DNA of 64,000 nt from Mesobacillus maritimus (GCF_023715205.1 NZ_JAMBNR010000010.1:1-64000); one strand, 5' to 3'; positions 37,146 to 46,131 are shown, numbered from the stretch's first letter. Numbers and translations: made by a program. Notes: generated by a model from the letters alone, not told the origin.

Positions 37146-37174
37146 ATTATACTGTAAAGAAAAAATATTGACAA
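37146..37174 (-). promoter_or_regulatory. Minus-strand sigma-A promoter
   Basis: On the minus strand: TTGTCA (37174-37169), 17-bp spacer, perfect TATAAT (37151-37146). Its -35 box overlaps that of the ylbN promoter on the other strand. Confidence 0.7.
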
Positions 37175-37196
37175 ATAGGTAAGCGAAAGCTATAAT
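37168..37196 (+). promoter_or_regulatory. Consensus sigma-A promoter of ylbN-rpmF
   Basis: Perfect TTGACA (37168-37173), 17-bp spacer, perfect TATAAT (37191-37196). Transcription should start near 37203, about 20 bases before the ylbN ATG at 37223. This rules out the in-frame TTG at 37202. Confidence 0.9.
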
Positions 37197-37222
37197 TACC
37201 TTTGTTGCCTTGGGGTGATTCT

Positions 37223-37747
37223 ATGAAATGGACAATGAGTCAGTTACAAAAATATCGAAACAAGGACTTTTCGGTTGACGAATATGTCAAGGTGGATGAA
37301 ATCAAAGAAGTTGAGAAATCCATTCGTGAAGTGTCGCCGATGCATATAAAGGGCCGGGTTGACATCAGTGCAACGAAAGTGACCTTTCATCTTCAGATTG
37401 AAGGACACTTAATCCTTCCTTGTTCTCGTACACTGGTTGATGTCAAGTATCCAGTAAATGTCGAAACAACTGAAACCTTTCTACTTGACCATCCTGAGTA
37501 TGACTCAGATGAAGAAGTACATCAAGTACAAGGTGATGTCATCGATCTTATGCCTGTTATACAAGAAATCCTCTTGTTAGAGGTTCCAATGCAGGTATTT
37601 TGTGACGATGACCAAAGCAAGGATGGAGCTCCTCAGTCTGGAACGGACTGGGAAGTGATTAGCGAAGATAACAAACAGCAAAAAGTTGATCCAAGACTTG
37701 CTGATCTCGCGAAATTTTTTGAACAAGACGATTCGGGTAATGATTGA
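37223..37747 (+). CDS. ylbN: DUF177/YceD family protein YlbN
   Basis: 174-aa acidic protein of the YceD/DUF177 family, encoded next to rpmF in most bacteria and suspected to act in 23S rRNA or ribosome maturation. FHLQIEGHLILPCSRTL and the acidic strip DHPEYDSDEEVH are typical. Start ATG 37223 with GGGGTGAT. Cotranscribed with rpmF, which follows after 106 bases. Confidence 0.93.
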   Translation: MKWTMSQLQKYRNKDFSVDEYVKVDEIKEVEKSIREVSPMHIKGRVDISATKVTFHLQIEGHLILPCSRTLVDVKYPVNVETTETFLLDHPEYDSDEEVHQVQGDVIDLMPVIQEILLLEVPMQVFCDDDQSKDGAPQSGTDWEVISEDNKQQKVDPRLADLAKFFEQDDSGND

Positions 37748-37853
37748 ATCACTTGTTTAAAATTATGAAGCCCAGTTCGGACTGGCCTTCGTAACAATCC
37801 ATAAAAGGGGTTTTTTGAAACTACCTTTAACTCTCTTTAAGGAGGTGGGAAGA

Positions 37854-38027
37854 ATGGCTGTACCATTTAGAAGAACGTCTAAAACTGCAAAAAGAAAACG
37901 CCGTACTCATTTCAAACTACAAGTTCCAGGCATGGTTGCTTGCCCTAACTGCGGTGAAATGAAATTAGCTCACCGTGTTTGTAAAGAATGCGGAACATAC
38001 AAAGGAAAAGAAGTCGTTAACGACTAA
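37854..38027 (+). CDS. rpmF: 50S ribosomal protein L32
   Basis: 57-aa ribosomal protein beginning [17 protein letters not shown]. The four-cysteine zinc site is intact (CPNC and CKEC), i.e. the zinc-binding C+ form. AAGGAGGTGG ribosome site immediately upstream. The frame is open from 37815 but those codons precede the ribosome site. Confidence 0.98.
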   Translation: MAVPFRRTSKTAKRKRRTHFKLQVPGMVACPNCGEMKLAHRVCKECGTYKGKEVVND

Positions 38028-38037
38028 TTCTTTTACG

Positions 38038-38072
38038 ATAAAAACACAGGACTCAATCCTGTGTTTTTTTTT
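38038..38072 (+). terminator. rpmF terminator
   Basis: 11-bp stem AAAACACAGGA/TCCTGTGTTTT with T9. Confidence 0.95.
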
Positions 38073-38227
38073 GCTTTCATTTTAGAAATCCTTCATGAAC
38101 AATGATTTTTGCTTCAATTTTCAATTAAGGGCTCAAGTTTACTGATTTTCTAATGTTTTTAATAGGGATGTAGAGAAGAGATGTTGAATTGAAACTAGGA
38201 GTCGTATTTTTAGGAGGATGAGAAGAA

Positions 38228-38986
38228 ATGGAACCTTACCGAATAACCAAGAATGCTGATGGTTTGTTGATTTATACAATCAACCGGCCAGAAAAGAGAA
38301 ATGCTGTTAATGACGATATTATGACCGGGCTCGAGCAAGCAATATTAATGGCCAATGAACCAGATGTCAAAGCGTTAGTGATAACAGGGGAAGGGGAGAA
38401 GGCATTTTGCTCCGGAGGCGACCTATCGGTTTACCAACATTTAAAAACAGAAGCTGACGCTTTGCCAATGCTTTCACGGATGGCCAAAATAGTGAGTGAA
38501 TTGTTATTATGCCCTAAACCAACTGTTGCTTTAATGAATGGAACTGCAATTGGTGGTGGATGCGAAATTGCCATTGCCTGTGATTTTCGACTAGGGCGAA
38601 AGGGAATAAAAGCAGGTTTCGTGCAAGGGAACTTAGCAATCACAACCGGCTGGGGAGGAGGAACAATTTTATTTGAAAAATTCTCTTCTTCAATAGCGTT
38701 ACAAATGCTGGGAAAGGGGGAAGTTTACTCGACAAGTGAGTTAGAGAAATTAGGTTTTCTTGACAAAACCTACGAGGGTAATCCTATTGACCATTGTTAT
38801 GCTTTTCTGGAGAAAATTCTAGAAAAAGAAACAGAGGTACTTGAGGCATATAAAGAAATGCTTCAGAGAAAATGGTTAGCTTCAGGTATAACCAATCGAA
38901 TTGAGAGAGAGGCAGAGCGGTGTGCAGTCTTATGGGGAGGAGAGGTCCATAATCGTAAGGTTGATGAGTTCATACATAAATCATAA
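38228..38986 (+). CDS. Enoyl-CoA hydratase/isomerase family protein
   Basis: 252-aa crotonase-fold protein. The first oxyanion-hole region KAFCSGGDLSVY and the second AIGGGCEIAIACDFR are present, and the first catalytic glutamate (GGGCE) is kept. At the position of the second glutamate (usually in FGxPE) the sequence reads FVQGN, so classical hydratase activity is doubtful; decarboxylase or hydrolase activity is possible. AGGAGGATG ribosome site. It stands alone between rpmF and ylbO, where I recall no B. subtilis counterpart. Confidence 0.88.
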   Translation: MEPYRITKNADGLLIYTINRPEKRNAVNDDIMTGLEQAILMANEPDVKALVITGEGEKAFCSGGDLSVYQHLKTEADALPMLSRMAKIVSELLLCPKPTVALMNGTAIGGGCEIAIACDFRLGRKGIKAGFVQGNLAITTGWGGGTILFEKFSSSIALQMLGKGEVYSTSELEKLGFLDKTYEGNPIDHCYAFLEKILEKETEVLEAYKEMLQRKWLASGITNRIEREAERCAVLWGGEVHNRKVDEFIHKS

Positions 38987-39189
38987 ATAGCAATGGGTTG
39001 CCAATATTTCTTATATAAGTTGGGGAAGACCCTGTAGGATGATCGATTTAATTTGTGTTTTTCAAGGCAGCAATGATGTCTTGTGGAACGAGTTTTCGAG
39101 AAGGGAACTTCCCACAAAAAGTAAATGGTGTATTCTATCTTTCCTAGTAGATGCATATGAATGAATAAAAAACTAGGAGGGATATTCAT

Positions 39190-39744
39190 ATGCCTATTAC
39201 TCGTCAGGATGCATGGACTGAAGATGAAGATTTAATGCTGGCTGAAACAGTATTGCGTCATATAAGAGAGGGAGGAACACAGTTAAAAGCTTTTGAAGAA
39301 GTGGGAAAAAAACTATCGCGTACCGGGGCTGCATGCGGGTTTAGATGGAACTCATATGTTCGCAAACAATACCAATCAGGAATTGAACTTGCTAAACGGC
39401 AGCGGAAAGAACTAAAAAAACAAGCTAAAAAGCTAGAAAATACCAATGAAGTGCCTAAACAAGTAGAAAGTGTAGAGGTTAGCAAGCAACCAGAAAAACT
39501 TACATTTTATGATGTCAAAAGTTATTTGCAAGCCCTCTATGAAAAAGCCGAAACTACAAGGACTCAAAAAGAAGAGATTTCAAGGTATGAATACCGTATA
39601 AAGGAACTCGAAGAAAAAATCATCCATCTGTCAAACCAGAATAAAAAGCTTAAAGAGGAAATAACCACAATCGAAGGGGACCATCGTGCTCTTGTAGAAA
39701 TTATGGAGAGAGCTAGGAGAATGGTTGGTACTCGTGAAGCTTAG
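39190..39744 (+). CDS. ylbO: RsfA family sporulation transcription regulator YlbO
   Basis: 184-aa protein: N-terminal Myb/SANT-like DNA-binding domain ([14 protein letters not shown], then [13 protein letters not shown]), a variable linker and a C-terminal coiled coil (about 125-175). RsfA-type regulators modulate compartment-specific gene expression in sporulation; YlbO is the paralogue at this locus. CTAGGAGG ribosome site. Confidence 0.93.
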   Translation: MPITRQDAWTEDEDLMLAETVLRHIREGGTQLKAFEEVGKKLSRTGAACGFRWNSYVRKQYQSGIELAKRQRKELKKQAKKLENTNEVPKQVESVEVSKQPEKLTFYDVKSYLQALYEKAETTRTQKEEISRYEYRIKELEEKIIHLSNQNKKLKEEITTIEGDHRALVEIMERARRMVGTREA

Positions 39745-39754
39745 AAAATAGACC

Positions 39755-39785
39755 TAAAACAGCGCCTAGGTATGAACCTAGGCGC
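39755..39785 (-). terminator. Terminator between ylbO and ylbP
   Basis: Perfect 10-bp stem GCGCCTAGGT/ACCTAGGCGC with four-base loop. The T tract is better on the minus strand, but it may serve both convergent genes. Confidence 0.75.
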
Positions 39786-39795
39786 AAGTAGTTTC

Positions 39796-40272
39796 TTATG
39801 AGTGCAATTGTTCATGTACTCCTTCTGGATACCAAATAAACGGGTTTTCCCCTCGGTCACGTTCAACCTCGTAAGTTGCCGGAGTAAAGCTCATAGACGC
39901 CCAAAAATCGGACGAGTTGATTCGTCCATTTGTTTTAATTGGTAGACCGAATGATTTTGCAAAATCAACTAAGGTCTTCCCATATCCCTTTCCTTGATAA
40001 TCAGGTAATACTTCAAGTTTCCAAAGCTCCAAGTAATCCTTAGGCGGGTCAAAATAACGATTAAATTGGGCGTCAATTTGATAGAGGCTCATCCTAGCAA
40101 CGAGCCTGTCGCCAAAGTAAATCCCATAGAATGGGGATTCACTGTCATTGTCAATGATATTTGCCTCAAGATCTTCAAGCATGGATAATTCTTGTCTACC
40201 ATACTGTTTGAACTTTTTAAATTCTTCCAGTGTCTTATAATTAATTTTTAGTCTTTCAACCTTAAATTTCAC
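39796..40272 (-). CDS. ylbP: GNAT family N-acetyltransferase YlbP
   Basis: 158-aa GNAT acetyltransferase. LELWKLEVLPDYQGKGYGKTLV holds the acetyl-CoA pyrophosphate loop (QGKGYG). Substrate unknown. Start ATG at 40272 with a GGGGG-rich ribosome site. Conserved as the neighbour of ylbO. Confidence 0.92.
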   Translation of the reverse strand: MKFKVERLKINYKTLEEFKKFKQYGRQELSMLEDLEANIIDNDSESPFYGIYFGDRLVARMSLYQIDAQFNRYFDPPKDYLELWKLEVLPDYQGKGYGKTLVDFAKSFGLPIKTNGRINSSDFWASMSFTPATYEVERDRGENPFIWYPEGVHEQLHS

Positions 40273-40417
40273 CGTTAATCCCCCCGTGTCGTTGTGCCAA
40301 TCTGCTGTTTATTGATCTAGATTCAACAGCTTTGTATCTATATTTATTATATTATAAAAAGAGTAAAAATTCTGCGTTTCGAGAAAAGAAAACGTTTACC
40401 ATTTTCTGTAGGGGAGG

Positions 40418-40867
40418 TTATAACTTTAGCCCTGTCCGGCTCTTAAATCTTCTCAATAAAATATGGCTTTCAACTCTTGTGATACCTTCAAGACTATATA
40501 ACTCTTCGTTAATAAAGTTTTCCAATGCGATAAAGTCCTCGACTAGAACGTGCATATGTAAGGTGCTCGGTCCTGTCATCTGATAGCAACTTGCTACTCT
40601 AGGATTATTGGCTAAATTTTCAGCTACACTTACTAGAAAAGAGGGTTCGCAATCAACTTCGAAGAACGCAGATACGGCTTTCCCGACCTTTTCAGAATTA
40701 ATTACAACAGAAAATTTTTCAATGACTCCTGATTGAATTAATTGATTGACCCGTTCCCTAATCGCAACTCTAGATAAATTTAACTCTTTTCCAATGTCAA
40801 CATAGGACATTCTACCATTTTCGGAGAGCAATTCGAGGATTCGGTGATCGATTGCATCTAATTTCAT
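40418..40867 (-). CDS. Lrp/AsnC family transcriptional regulator (YwrC-like)
   Basis: 149-aa regulator: N-terminal winged helix-turn-helix (LDAIDHRILELLSENGR, then LNLSRVAIRERVNQL) and C-terminal RAM/AsnC ligand domain. It is divergent from two chromate-transporter halves, the same arrangement as ywrC with ywrAB in B. subtilis, so it probably controls them. Start ATG 40867 with GGGGG six bases upstream; an ATG four codons earlier is possible. Confidence 0.88.
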   Translation of the reverse strand: MKLDAIDHRILELLSENGRMSYVDIGKELNLSRVAIRERVNQLIQSGVIEKFSVVINSEKVGKAVSAFFEVDCEPSFLVSVAENLANNPRVASCYQMTGPSTLHMHVLVEDFIALENFINEELYSLEGITRVESHILLRRFKSRTGLKL

Positions 40868-41124
40868 TTTTTCCCCCATTCAACCTTTTGTACCTTATCT
40901 TACCTTACGTGAAAAGAACGAATCAATGAAAAGTTGTTTATGGTCATATATTTGTTGGATATTTCTGAAAATAGTATAGAATAATCAGAAAGTATGGATT
41001 ATAATGGATTGGAATTTACGAAAAACAGAATTAAGGCTCATATGATTTCATAAAGAAAGAGAAAAGAGATCTATTTATATCTTTTTGGTTACTGATTAAT
41101 TATTTAAGAAAAGGTGATGTAAGA

Positions 41125-41700
41125 ATGAAGCAGGTTCAATTGTTTCTGGCTTTTCTTCGAGTGGGGCTATTGGGGTACGGTGGAGGGCCATCTTCCATTC
41201 CCCTTGTTCACAAGGAAGTGGTGGCAAAATACAAATGGATGAATGATGATGAATTTGCAGATGTGCTAGCTTTAGGGAATACTTTGCCAGGTCCTATTGC
41301 TACAAAAATGGCAGGGTATATTGGTTTTCGAGTGGCAGGAGTAGCTGGGATGATTAATGCTGTTTTTGCGAGCATCACTCCGACGATTTTGTTAATGATT
41401 GTACTCTTAACTTCATTATCCAATTTTAAAAATCTCGATTGGGTAAATGGCATGACGAAGGCGGTTGTTCCTGTTGTTGCAGTGATGTTAGCAACGCTGA
41501 CCTGGGATTTCTTCAAAAAGTCAAAGGATTCTATTGGACTCAAGGCCGCTTCTCTCATTATTATTGCTAGTATTGTCCTACTAGAGTTTGTACACATGCA
41601 TCCAGCTATCTTAATTGGTAGTTTATTAATTGTTGCGGTGTTAAGAAAAGACAAGAAAGAGACAGTAGAGAAATCGACAGACAGAGGAGTGGGGATGTGA
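41125..41700 (+). CDS. Chromate transporter, first half-size subunit
   Basis: 191-aa CHR-family protein, the short-chain type with a single domain of about six helices. GLLGYGGGPSSIPLV and LGNTLPGPIATKMAG are the CHR signatures. Short-chain CHR proteins act as a pair encoded by adjacent genes and export chromate. AAGGTG ribosome site. Overlaps the second subunit by four bases (GTGA). Confidence 0.92.
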   Translation: MKQVQLFLAFLRVGLLGYGGGPSSIPLVHKEVVAKYKWMNDDEFADVLALGNTLPGPIATKMAGYIGFRVAGVAGMINAVFASITPTILLMIVLLTSLSNFKNLDWVNGMTKAVVPVVAVMLATLTWDFFKKSKDSIGLKAASLIIIASIVLLEFVHMHPAILIGSLLIVAVLRKDKKETVEKSTDRGVGM

Positions 41701-42227
41701 TTTATTGGCAAATATTTCTTGCATTTTTTATCCCTGGGATTATTGGCTATGGTGGAGGGCCAGCTTCTATTCCACTTGTTGAAAATGAAGTAGTGGATCG
41801 TTATGGATGGCTTACAGTTTCTGAATTCAGCGAAGTTTTAGCAATGGGAAACGCTCTTCCCGGTCCGATAGCGACGAAAATGGCAGGGTTTATTGGATTT
41901 CAGCAAGGAGGTATTCTAGGTGCGGTAATTGGCGTTTTTGCAACAGTTGCACCGTCCTTGCTCTTGATGGTGGTTCTTTTGGGTGTTTTATATCGTCATA
42001 AAGAGTCTCCTAAAGTTAAAAGGATGACCAATTATGTTCGACCTACAATCGCCGTTCTTTTAGGGGTTATGACCTTGAACTTTTTCATTACCTCCTATGA
42101 GGGGGTAGGCATTGGACAAACCGTTCTTTTAGTAATGGGGAGTTACGTTTTGCTTGAAAAGTTAAAGGTTCATCCGGCATTTGTGATTGTTGGTGCACTC
42201 GGTTATGGAGCTGTATTTCTTGGATAA
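41697..42227 (+). CDS. Chromate transporter, second half-size subunit
   Basis: 176-aa CHR-family partner of the preceding gene, with GIIGYGGGPASIPLV and MGNALPGPIATKMAG. GTG start overlapping the upstream stop codon; GAGGAG lies inside the upstream gene, so the two are translationally coupled. The pair plus the Lrp-type gene form a self-contained cassette inserted between ylbP and panE. Confidence 0.92.
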   Translation: MIYWQIFLAFFIPGIIGYGGGPASIPLVENEVVDRYGWLTVSEFSEVLAMGNALPGPIATKMAGFIGFQQGGILGAVIGVFATVAPSLLLMVVLLGVLYRHKESPKVKRMTNYVRPTIAVLLGVMTLNFFITSYEGVGIGQTVLLVMGSYVLLEKLKVHPAFVIVGALGYGAVFLG

Positions 42228-42330
42228 TGAGTAACGATGCAATTAATAGGCAGTTATTAATCTAAAGTATTTAAATAAAGCATACCAAGAAGCCGTTATT
42301 TGTGAACGGAGTAGGAAGAAGGCTTTGTTG

Positions 42331-42366
42331 AAAGAGGGGTTGGCTATTTTGTCAACTCTTTTTGTT
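42331..42366 (+). terminator. Possible terminator of the chromate-transport operon
   Basis: Imperfect hairpin (AAAGA..GTTGGC with GTCAAC.TCTTT) followed by TTTTTG, about 100 bases after the operon. Confidence 0.45.
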
Positions 42367-42446
42367 TGAAAGCATTGAAAACATCCCCAAAAGAATTCCT
42401 CTTTCTGTTAAAATATAGCTAATATAACGAATTGGAGTTAAAAAAG

Positions 42447-43319
42447 ATGCAAATTGGAATTATTGGAGCGGGGGCCATTGGGTTATTGTTCTCATTTTAC
42501 TTAAGTAAAACCCATCGGGTAACCGTTTATACACGGACAGCAGACCAAGCGGAGTTAATTAACACAAACGGAATAGAATTAGTGACGGGTGAGAAAGTTG
42601 AAAATCAATTGGTACAGGCAAAGCCTTTTGAGGAATGGACAGGAGAGGAAGACCTAGCCATAGTTACTGTAAAACAATACCAACTACCTGCGTTGTTTTC
42701 AAAGTTTGATGGGACTAGCAGCCTTCTGTTTTTACAAAATGGTATGGGACATCTAAAATACCTCTCTAAAATAATTGCTCGAAACATCTTCGTAGGGACC
42801 GTTGAGCATGGTGCAACAAGGACTACTCAAAATACCGTTGCACATAATGGAAGAGGAATGACTAAATGTGCGGTGTTTCGGGGAGAGGCAACGGTTTTAA
42901 GAGAATTAGTTGATTCGACAACGGATGAGTTTTCAATGTCTCTCGAAAATGATTATCTGGAGATCCTCCAAGCGAAACTAATCGTTAATGCCATTATTAA
43001 CCCGTTAACGGCGGCGTTTCAAGTTAACAATGGCAGCCTCGTAGATAATCCGTATTTCTATCGAATTGTGGAAAGCATGTTTCGTGAAGTCTCTGCGGTC
43101 TTAAACCTCCAGTTACCAGAAAGACAATTTGCAAATGTTGTTTCTGTTTGTGAGAATACAGCCTCAAATCGGTCCTCGATGTTAAAAGATCTTGAAGAAG
43201 GCAGGAAAACGGAAATTGATGCTATTTTAGGTTATTTGCTTGAAGAAGCTGAGAGCAATCAGGTCGAAGTTCCATTGATTCGCAATTATTATGATGTAAT
43301 TAAAGGAAAAGAATTATGA
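42447..43319 (+). CDS. panE: 2-dehydropantoate 2-reductase PanE-like (YlbQ)
   Basis: 290-aa NADPH-dependent reductase: Rossmann motif IGIIGAGAIGLLFSF at the N-terminus, central VEHGATRT and the C-terminal NAIINPLTAAF with catalytic lysine nearby. It reduces ketopantoate to pantoate in the coenzyme A pathway, which links it functionally with coaD at 31 kb. Start ATG 42447 with GGAG nine bases upstream; a TTG at 42432 lies within that site. Confidence 0.92.
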   Translation: MQIGIIGAGAIGLLFSFYLSKTHRVTVYTRTADQAELINTNGIELVTGEKVENQLVQAKPFEEWTGEEDLAIVTVKQYQLPALFSKFDGTSSLLFLQNGMGHLKYLSKIIARNIFVGTVEHGATRTTQNTVAHNGRGMTKCAVFRGEATVLRELVDSTTDEFSMSLENDYLEILQAKLIVNAIINPLTAAFQVNNGSLVDNPYFYRIVESMFREVSAVLNLQLPERQFANVVSVCENTASNRSSMLKDLEEGRKTEIDAILGYLLEEAESNQVEVPLIRNYYDVIKGKEL

Positions 43320-43333
43320 AGGGAGGTCTCTGA

Positions 43334-43729
43334 ATGGCAGGCTTCATCTCATTTATAATTGCAACGTTAGTGACTTTACCGTTGGTAGGCTACCTTCTAA
43401 TGTTCATCTTCAGCAAACAAATCTCAAAGAATCATAAGCGTTCAGTCCAAAGAGCCATTGATTTCAGTACATTACTATTAATTATCTCCACACATTTTTT
43501 GGTTATGGTGATTTGGAATCAATCTTATTTATGGTTAATTCTGTTGGTTTTAATTGTATTGGCCATTCTATTTGTGCTCTTTCACTGGAAATTCCGGCAA
43601 GAAATTGAATACACCAGAGTATTTAAAGGTTATTGGCGAATGAACTTTTTACTATTTTCTTTAGTGTATGTTGTACTAATCCTCTTTGGTTTGGTACAGC
43701 GGATCCTAGTGGTGGTAGAGGTATTATAA
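43334..43729 (+). CDS. DUF3397 membrane protein
   Basis: 131-aa protein with four membrane helices (about residues 3-25, 45-62, 65-85 and 105-128); the layout and place between panE and bshC match DUF3397. Function unknown. GAAGGGAGG ribosome site; 14 bases after panE, so probably co-transcribed. Confidence 0.8.
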   Translation: MAGFISFIIATLVTLPLVGYLLMFIFSKQISKNHKRSVQRAIDFSTLLLIISTHFLVMVIWNQSYLWLILLVLIVLAILFVLFHWKFRQEIEYTRVFKGYWRMNFLLFSLVYVVLILFGLVQRILVVVEVL

Positions 43730-43835
43730 AGTTACTTTTAGGTGATTTCTTCCAAACAAAGTCTTTTTCTTTTACAAACTAACAATGCTATACTACTTAG
43801 AGTGAAAACTGTTTATGAGAAAGGAAGACTTTAAT

Positions 43836-45470
43836 ATGGAGATTTTGAATCTCTCACTCCCAGCTACAAACCGTTTTGCTACGGGATATCTCAGCGGGAA
43901 TGAAGAAATCCAGAGCTTCTTTCATTATAATTTTCAAAGTGCCTCAGACTATAACTCCCGGTTAGGGGAATTATCAGAACGGAAATTTTACAGGCAAGAG
44001 CTTGCGCAACATATTACTGATTTCATGTCTAGGTTTCCTACTTCAAGTCGAGTCGCGGAAAATATTGAAAAACTAAAGCTCGAGAATAGTGTGGCTGTTA
44101 TAGGCGGGCAACAGGCTGGTCTCTTAACGGGTCCCTTGTACTCTGTACATAAAGTAATTTCAATTATTAAATTAGCAGAGCAAAAGGAACAAGAACTAGG
44201 GGTACCTGTTGTACCTGTCTTTTGGGTTGCAGGGGAAGATCATGATTACCAGGAAGTCAACCATGTTTATGTTCTGAATGAACGAAAACCTGAAAAAAAG
44301 GTTTATCCTGCTAAAAATCATCAGAAGATCATGATTACCGAAACGAAACTAGATAAGGACATGTGCTTATCTTGGGTTGAAGAGATAATTGAATCATACG
44401 GAGAGACAAATTACACAAATAACCTAAGGCAATTTACGCAAAAGGCTTTAGATGCTTCGACAACTTTTGTTGATTTCTTTGCAACCATAATTATGGAAAT
44501 GTTTAAGGAACAGGGCTTATTAATCGTTGATTCTGGTAATCCGGAGCTTCGCAAGTTAGAAAAAGAATACTTTCTCCAACAAATTGAAAATTACGCAACG
44601 ATTACGAAGCAAGTATTGTCGCAGCAACAAGTGACCGAAAAAGCTGGGTTTAAACAAGCGATTGAAATTGGCGAAAATGCAGCAAATTTATTTTATACAG
44701 ATCCAGATACCGATGAACGGATTTTATTAGTATTTGATTCTGAAACGGGCCTATTCTCTGGTAAGAATGGCGGCGTTGGTTTCACGAAAGAGGAATTAGT
44801 GAATATTGCGACGGAATTTCCAGAAAGGCTCAGCAACAATGTGGTAACAAGGCCTCTGATGCAAGAATGGTTGTTTCCTACTCTTGCATTTATTGGAGGG
44901 CCAGGTGAAATTGCCTATTGGGCAGAGCTTAAACAAGTGTTTGAGCACTTTGGGATTAAAATGCCCCCACTTGTTCCAAGGTTAAATATCACGATTCTGG
45001 ATCGCTCAATTGAGACAGACTTAGCTGAGCTAAATCTAGACCTTAAAGATGTACTAGAAGCGGGGACAAGTAAACATGAGTTGAAGTTTATTGATTCGTT
45101 AAAAGACCGTGAACTCGAAGAATTATTTACTGAAACGAAGAATTATCTTAAGTTACAGTACGAATCAATACGTGAAAAATCGGAGCAAGTAGATAAGACG
45201 TTAAGACCATTGGCTACAAAGAATGAGGAAATTCTATTGAAACAAATTGGTTTTATGGAACAAAAAGTTCATGAATCTGTTTGTCGTAAGCATGATGATA
45301 TCTTAAGGAAGTTTTCTCGGATTGAAAATGCGCTTCGACCAAATGGTGTCCCGCAGGAAAGAATATGGAATCCATATTATTATCTAAATCGATATGGGAT
45401 TGACTTTTTCTCTAATCTTTTGACACTACCTTTCACGTTTGACGGCTCTCATAAAGTAATTAAAGTTTAG
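43836..45470 (+). CDS. bshC: Putative cysteine ligase BshC (bacillithiol synthesis)
   Basis: 544-aa protein (YllA in B. subtilis) that adds cysteine to glucosaminyl-malate in the last step of bacillithiol synthesis. GPLYSVHKVISIIKLA, FWVAGEDHDYQEV and IGGPGEIAYWAEL are conserved; a long coiled-coil segment lies at about 415-490. Start ATG 43836 with AAAGGA upstream; ATG 43815 lacks a site. Followed by a terminator overlapping the stop codon. Confidence 0.94.
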   Translation: MEILNLSLPATNRFATGYLSGNEEIQSFFHYNFQSASDYNSRLGELSERKFYRQELAQHITDFMSRFPTSSRVAENIEKLKLENSVAVIGGQQAGLLTGPLYSVHKVISIIKLAEQKEQELGVPVVPVFWVAGEDHDYQEVNHVYVLNERKPEKKVYPAKNHQKIMITETKLDKDMCLSWVEEIIESYGETNYTNNLRQFTQKALDASTTFVDFFATIIMEMFKEQGLLIVDSGNPELRKLEKEYFLQQIENYATITKQVLSQQQVTEKAGFKQAIEIGENAANLFYTDPDTDERILLVFDSETGLFSGKNGGVGFTKEELVNIATEFPERLSNNVVTRPLMQEWLFPTLAFIGGPGEIAYWAELKQVFEHFGIKMPPLVPRLNITILDRSIETDLAELNLDLKDVLEAGTSKHELKFIDSLKDRELEELFTETKNYLKLQYESIREKSEQVDKTLRPLATKNEEILLKQIGFMEQKVHESVCRKHDDILRKFSRIENALRPNGVPQERIWNPYYYLNRYGIDFFSNLLTLPFTFDGSHKVIKV

Positions 45471-45496
45471 ACTCCTTAAATGGGGTCTTTTTTTTG
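45468..45496 (+). terminator. bshC terminator
   Basis: 7-bp stem AGACTCC/GGGGTCT (one G-T pair) with T9. Confidence 0.8.
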
Positions 45497-45590
45497 TTGA
45501 AAAAGCAATGGATTTGTAGATGAAAAAATGGCTATAAAACTGCATGGAAAGCAGGATTCATGTAAGTGGTAGAGAATAATTAAAAATATG

Positions 45591-45645
45591 TGGAGGAAAG
45601 TGGGGGAATGTGGTACATTTGAGTAAGAAAGTGGGGGTAGTGGAT
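45591..45645 (+). promoter_or_regulatory. MraZ-box-like direct repeats upstream of mraZ
   Basis: TGGAGG, TGGGGG and TGGTAC start exactly 10 bases apart at 45591, 45601 and 45611, and a further TGGGGG (45632) and TGGATA (45641) lie just before the ATG. MraZ is known to bind TGGGN repeats with 5-base gaps upstream of its own gene, so this is a likely autoregulatory operator for the dcw cluster. Confidence 0.65.
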
Positions 45646-46077
45646 ATGTTCATGGGCGAATACCATCATAACATTGATACAAAAGGTCGCCTAATTGTCC
45701 CTGCTAAAATGCGGGAAGGTCTAGGTGAAATGTTTATTATCACCCGTGGACTCGACCAATGTTTGTTTGGTTATCCTCTTTCTGAATGGGCAATTATTGA
45801 AGAAAAACTAAAAGCCCTCCCACTAACTAAAAAAGATGCACGCGCATTTACCCGATTTTTCTTTTCAGGTGCTACCGAGAGTGAAATTGACAAACAAGGA
45901 AGAATCAATATCCCCTCTACTCTTCTTCAATACGCTAAACTGGAGAAAGAATGTGTCATTTTAGGCGTTTCCAATCGGATTGAAATATGGAGCAAAGCAA
46001 TTTGGGAAGAATATTTCGTGCAATCAGAGGAATCTTTTGCTGAAATTGCGGAAAATATGATTGGGTTCGATATTTAA
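45646..46077 (+). CDS. mraZ: Transcriptional regulator MraZ
   Basis: 143-aa double AbrB/SpoVT-like fold: [19 protein letters not shown] (first swapped hairpin) and [13 protein letters not shown] (second). First gene of the dcw cluster and its autoregulator. ATG 45646 gives the same length and start as B. subtilis MraZ; the frame open to 45610 runs through the operator repeats. GGGGGTAG serves as ribosome site. Confidence 0.96.
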   Translation: MFMGEYHHNIDTKGRLIVPAKMREGLGEMFIITRGLDQCLFGYPLSEWAIIEEKLKALPLTKKDARAFTRFFFSGATESEIDKQGRINIPSTLLQYAKLEKECVILGVSNRIEIWSKAIWEEYFVQSEESFAEIAENMIGFDI

Positions 46078-46131
46078 AGGTAATATTATGTTGATATATA
46101 ATAGTGCCTGTTGATTGGAAAGGGGAATGAC

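Noticed and set aside
40308-40334. GCTGTT/AACAGC inverted arms upstream of ylbP
   Set aside because: Only six paired bases around a 15-base loop; not enough for an operator or terminator call.
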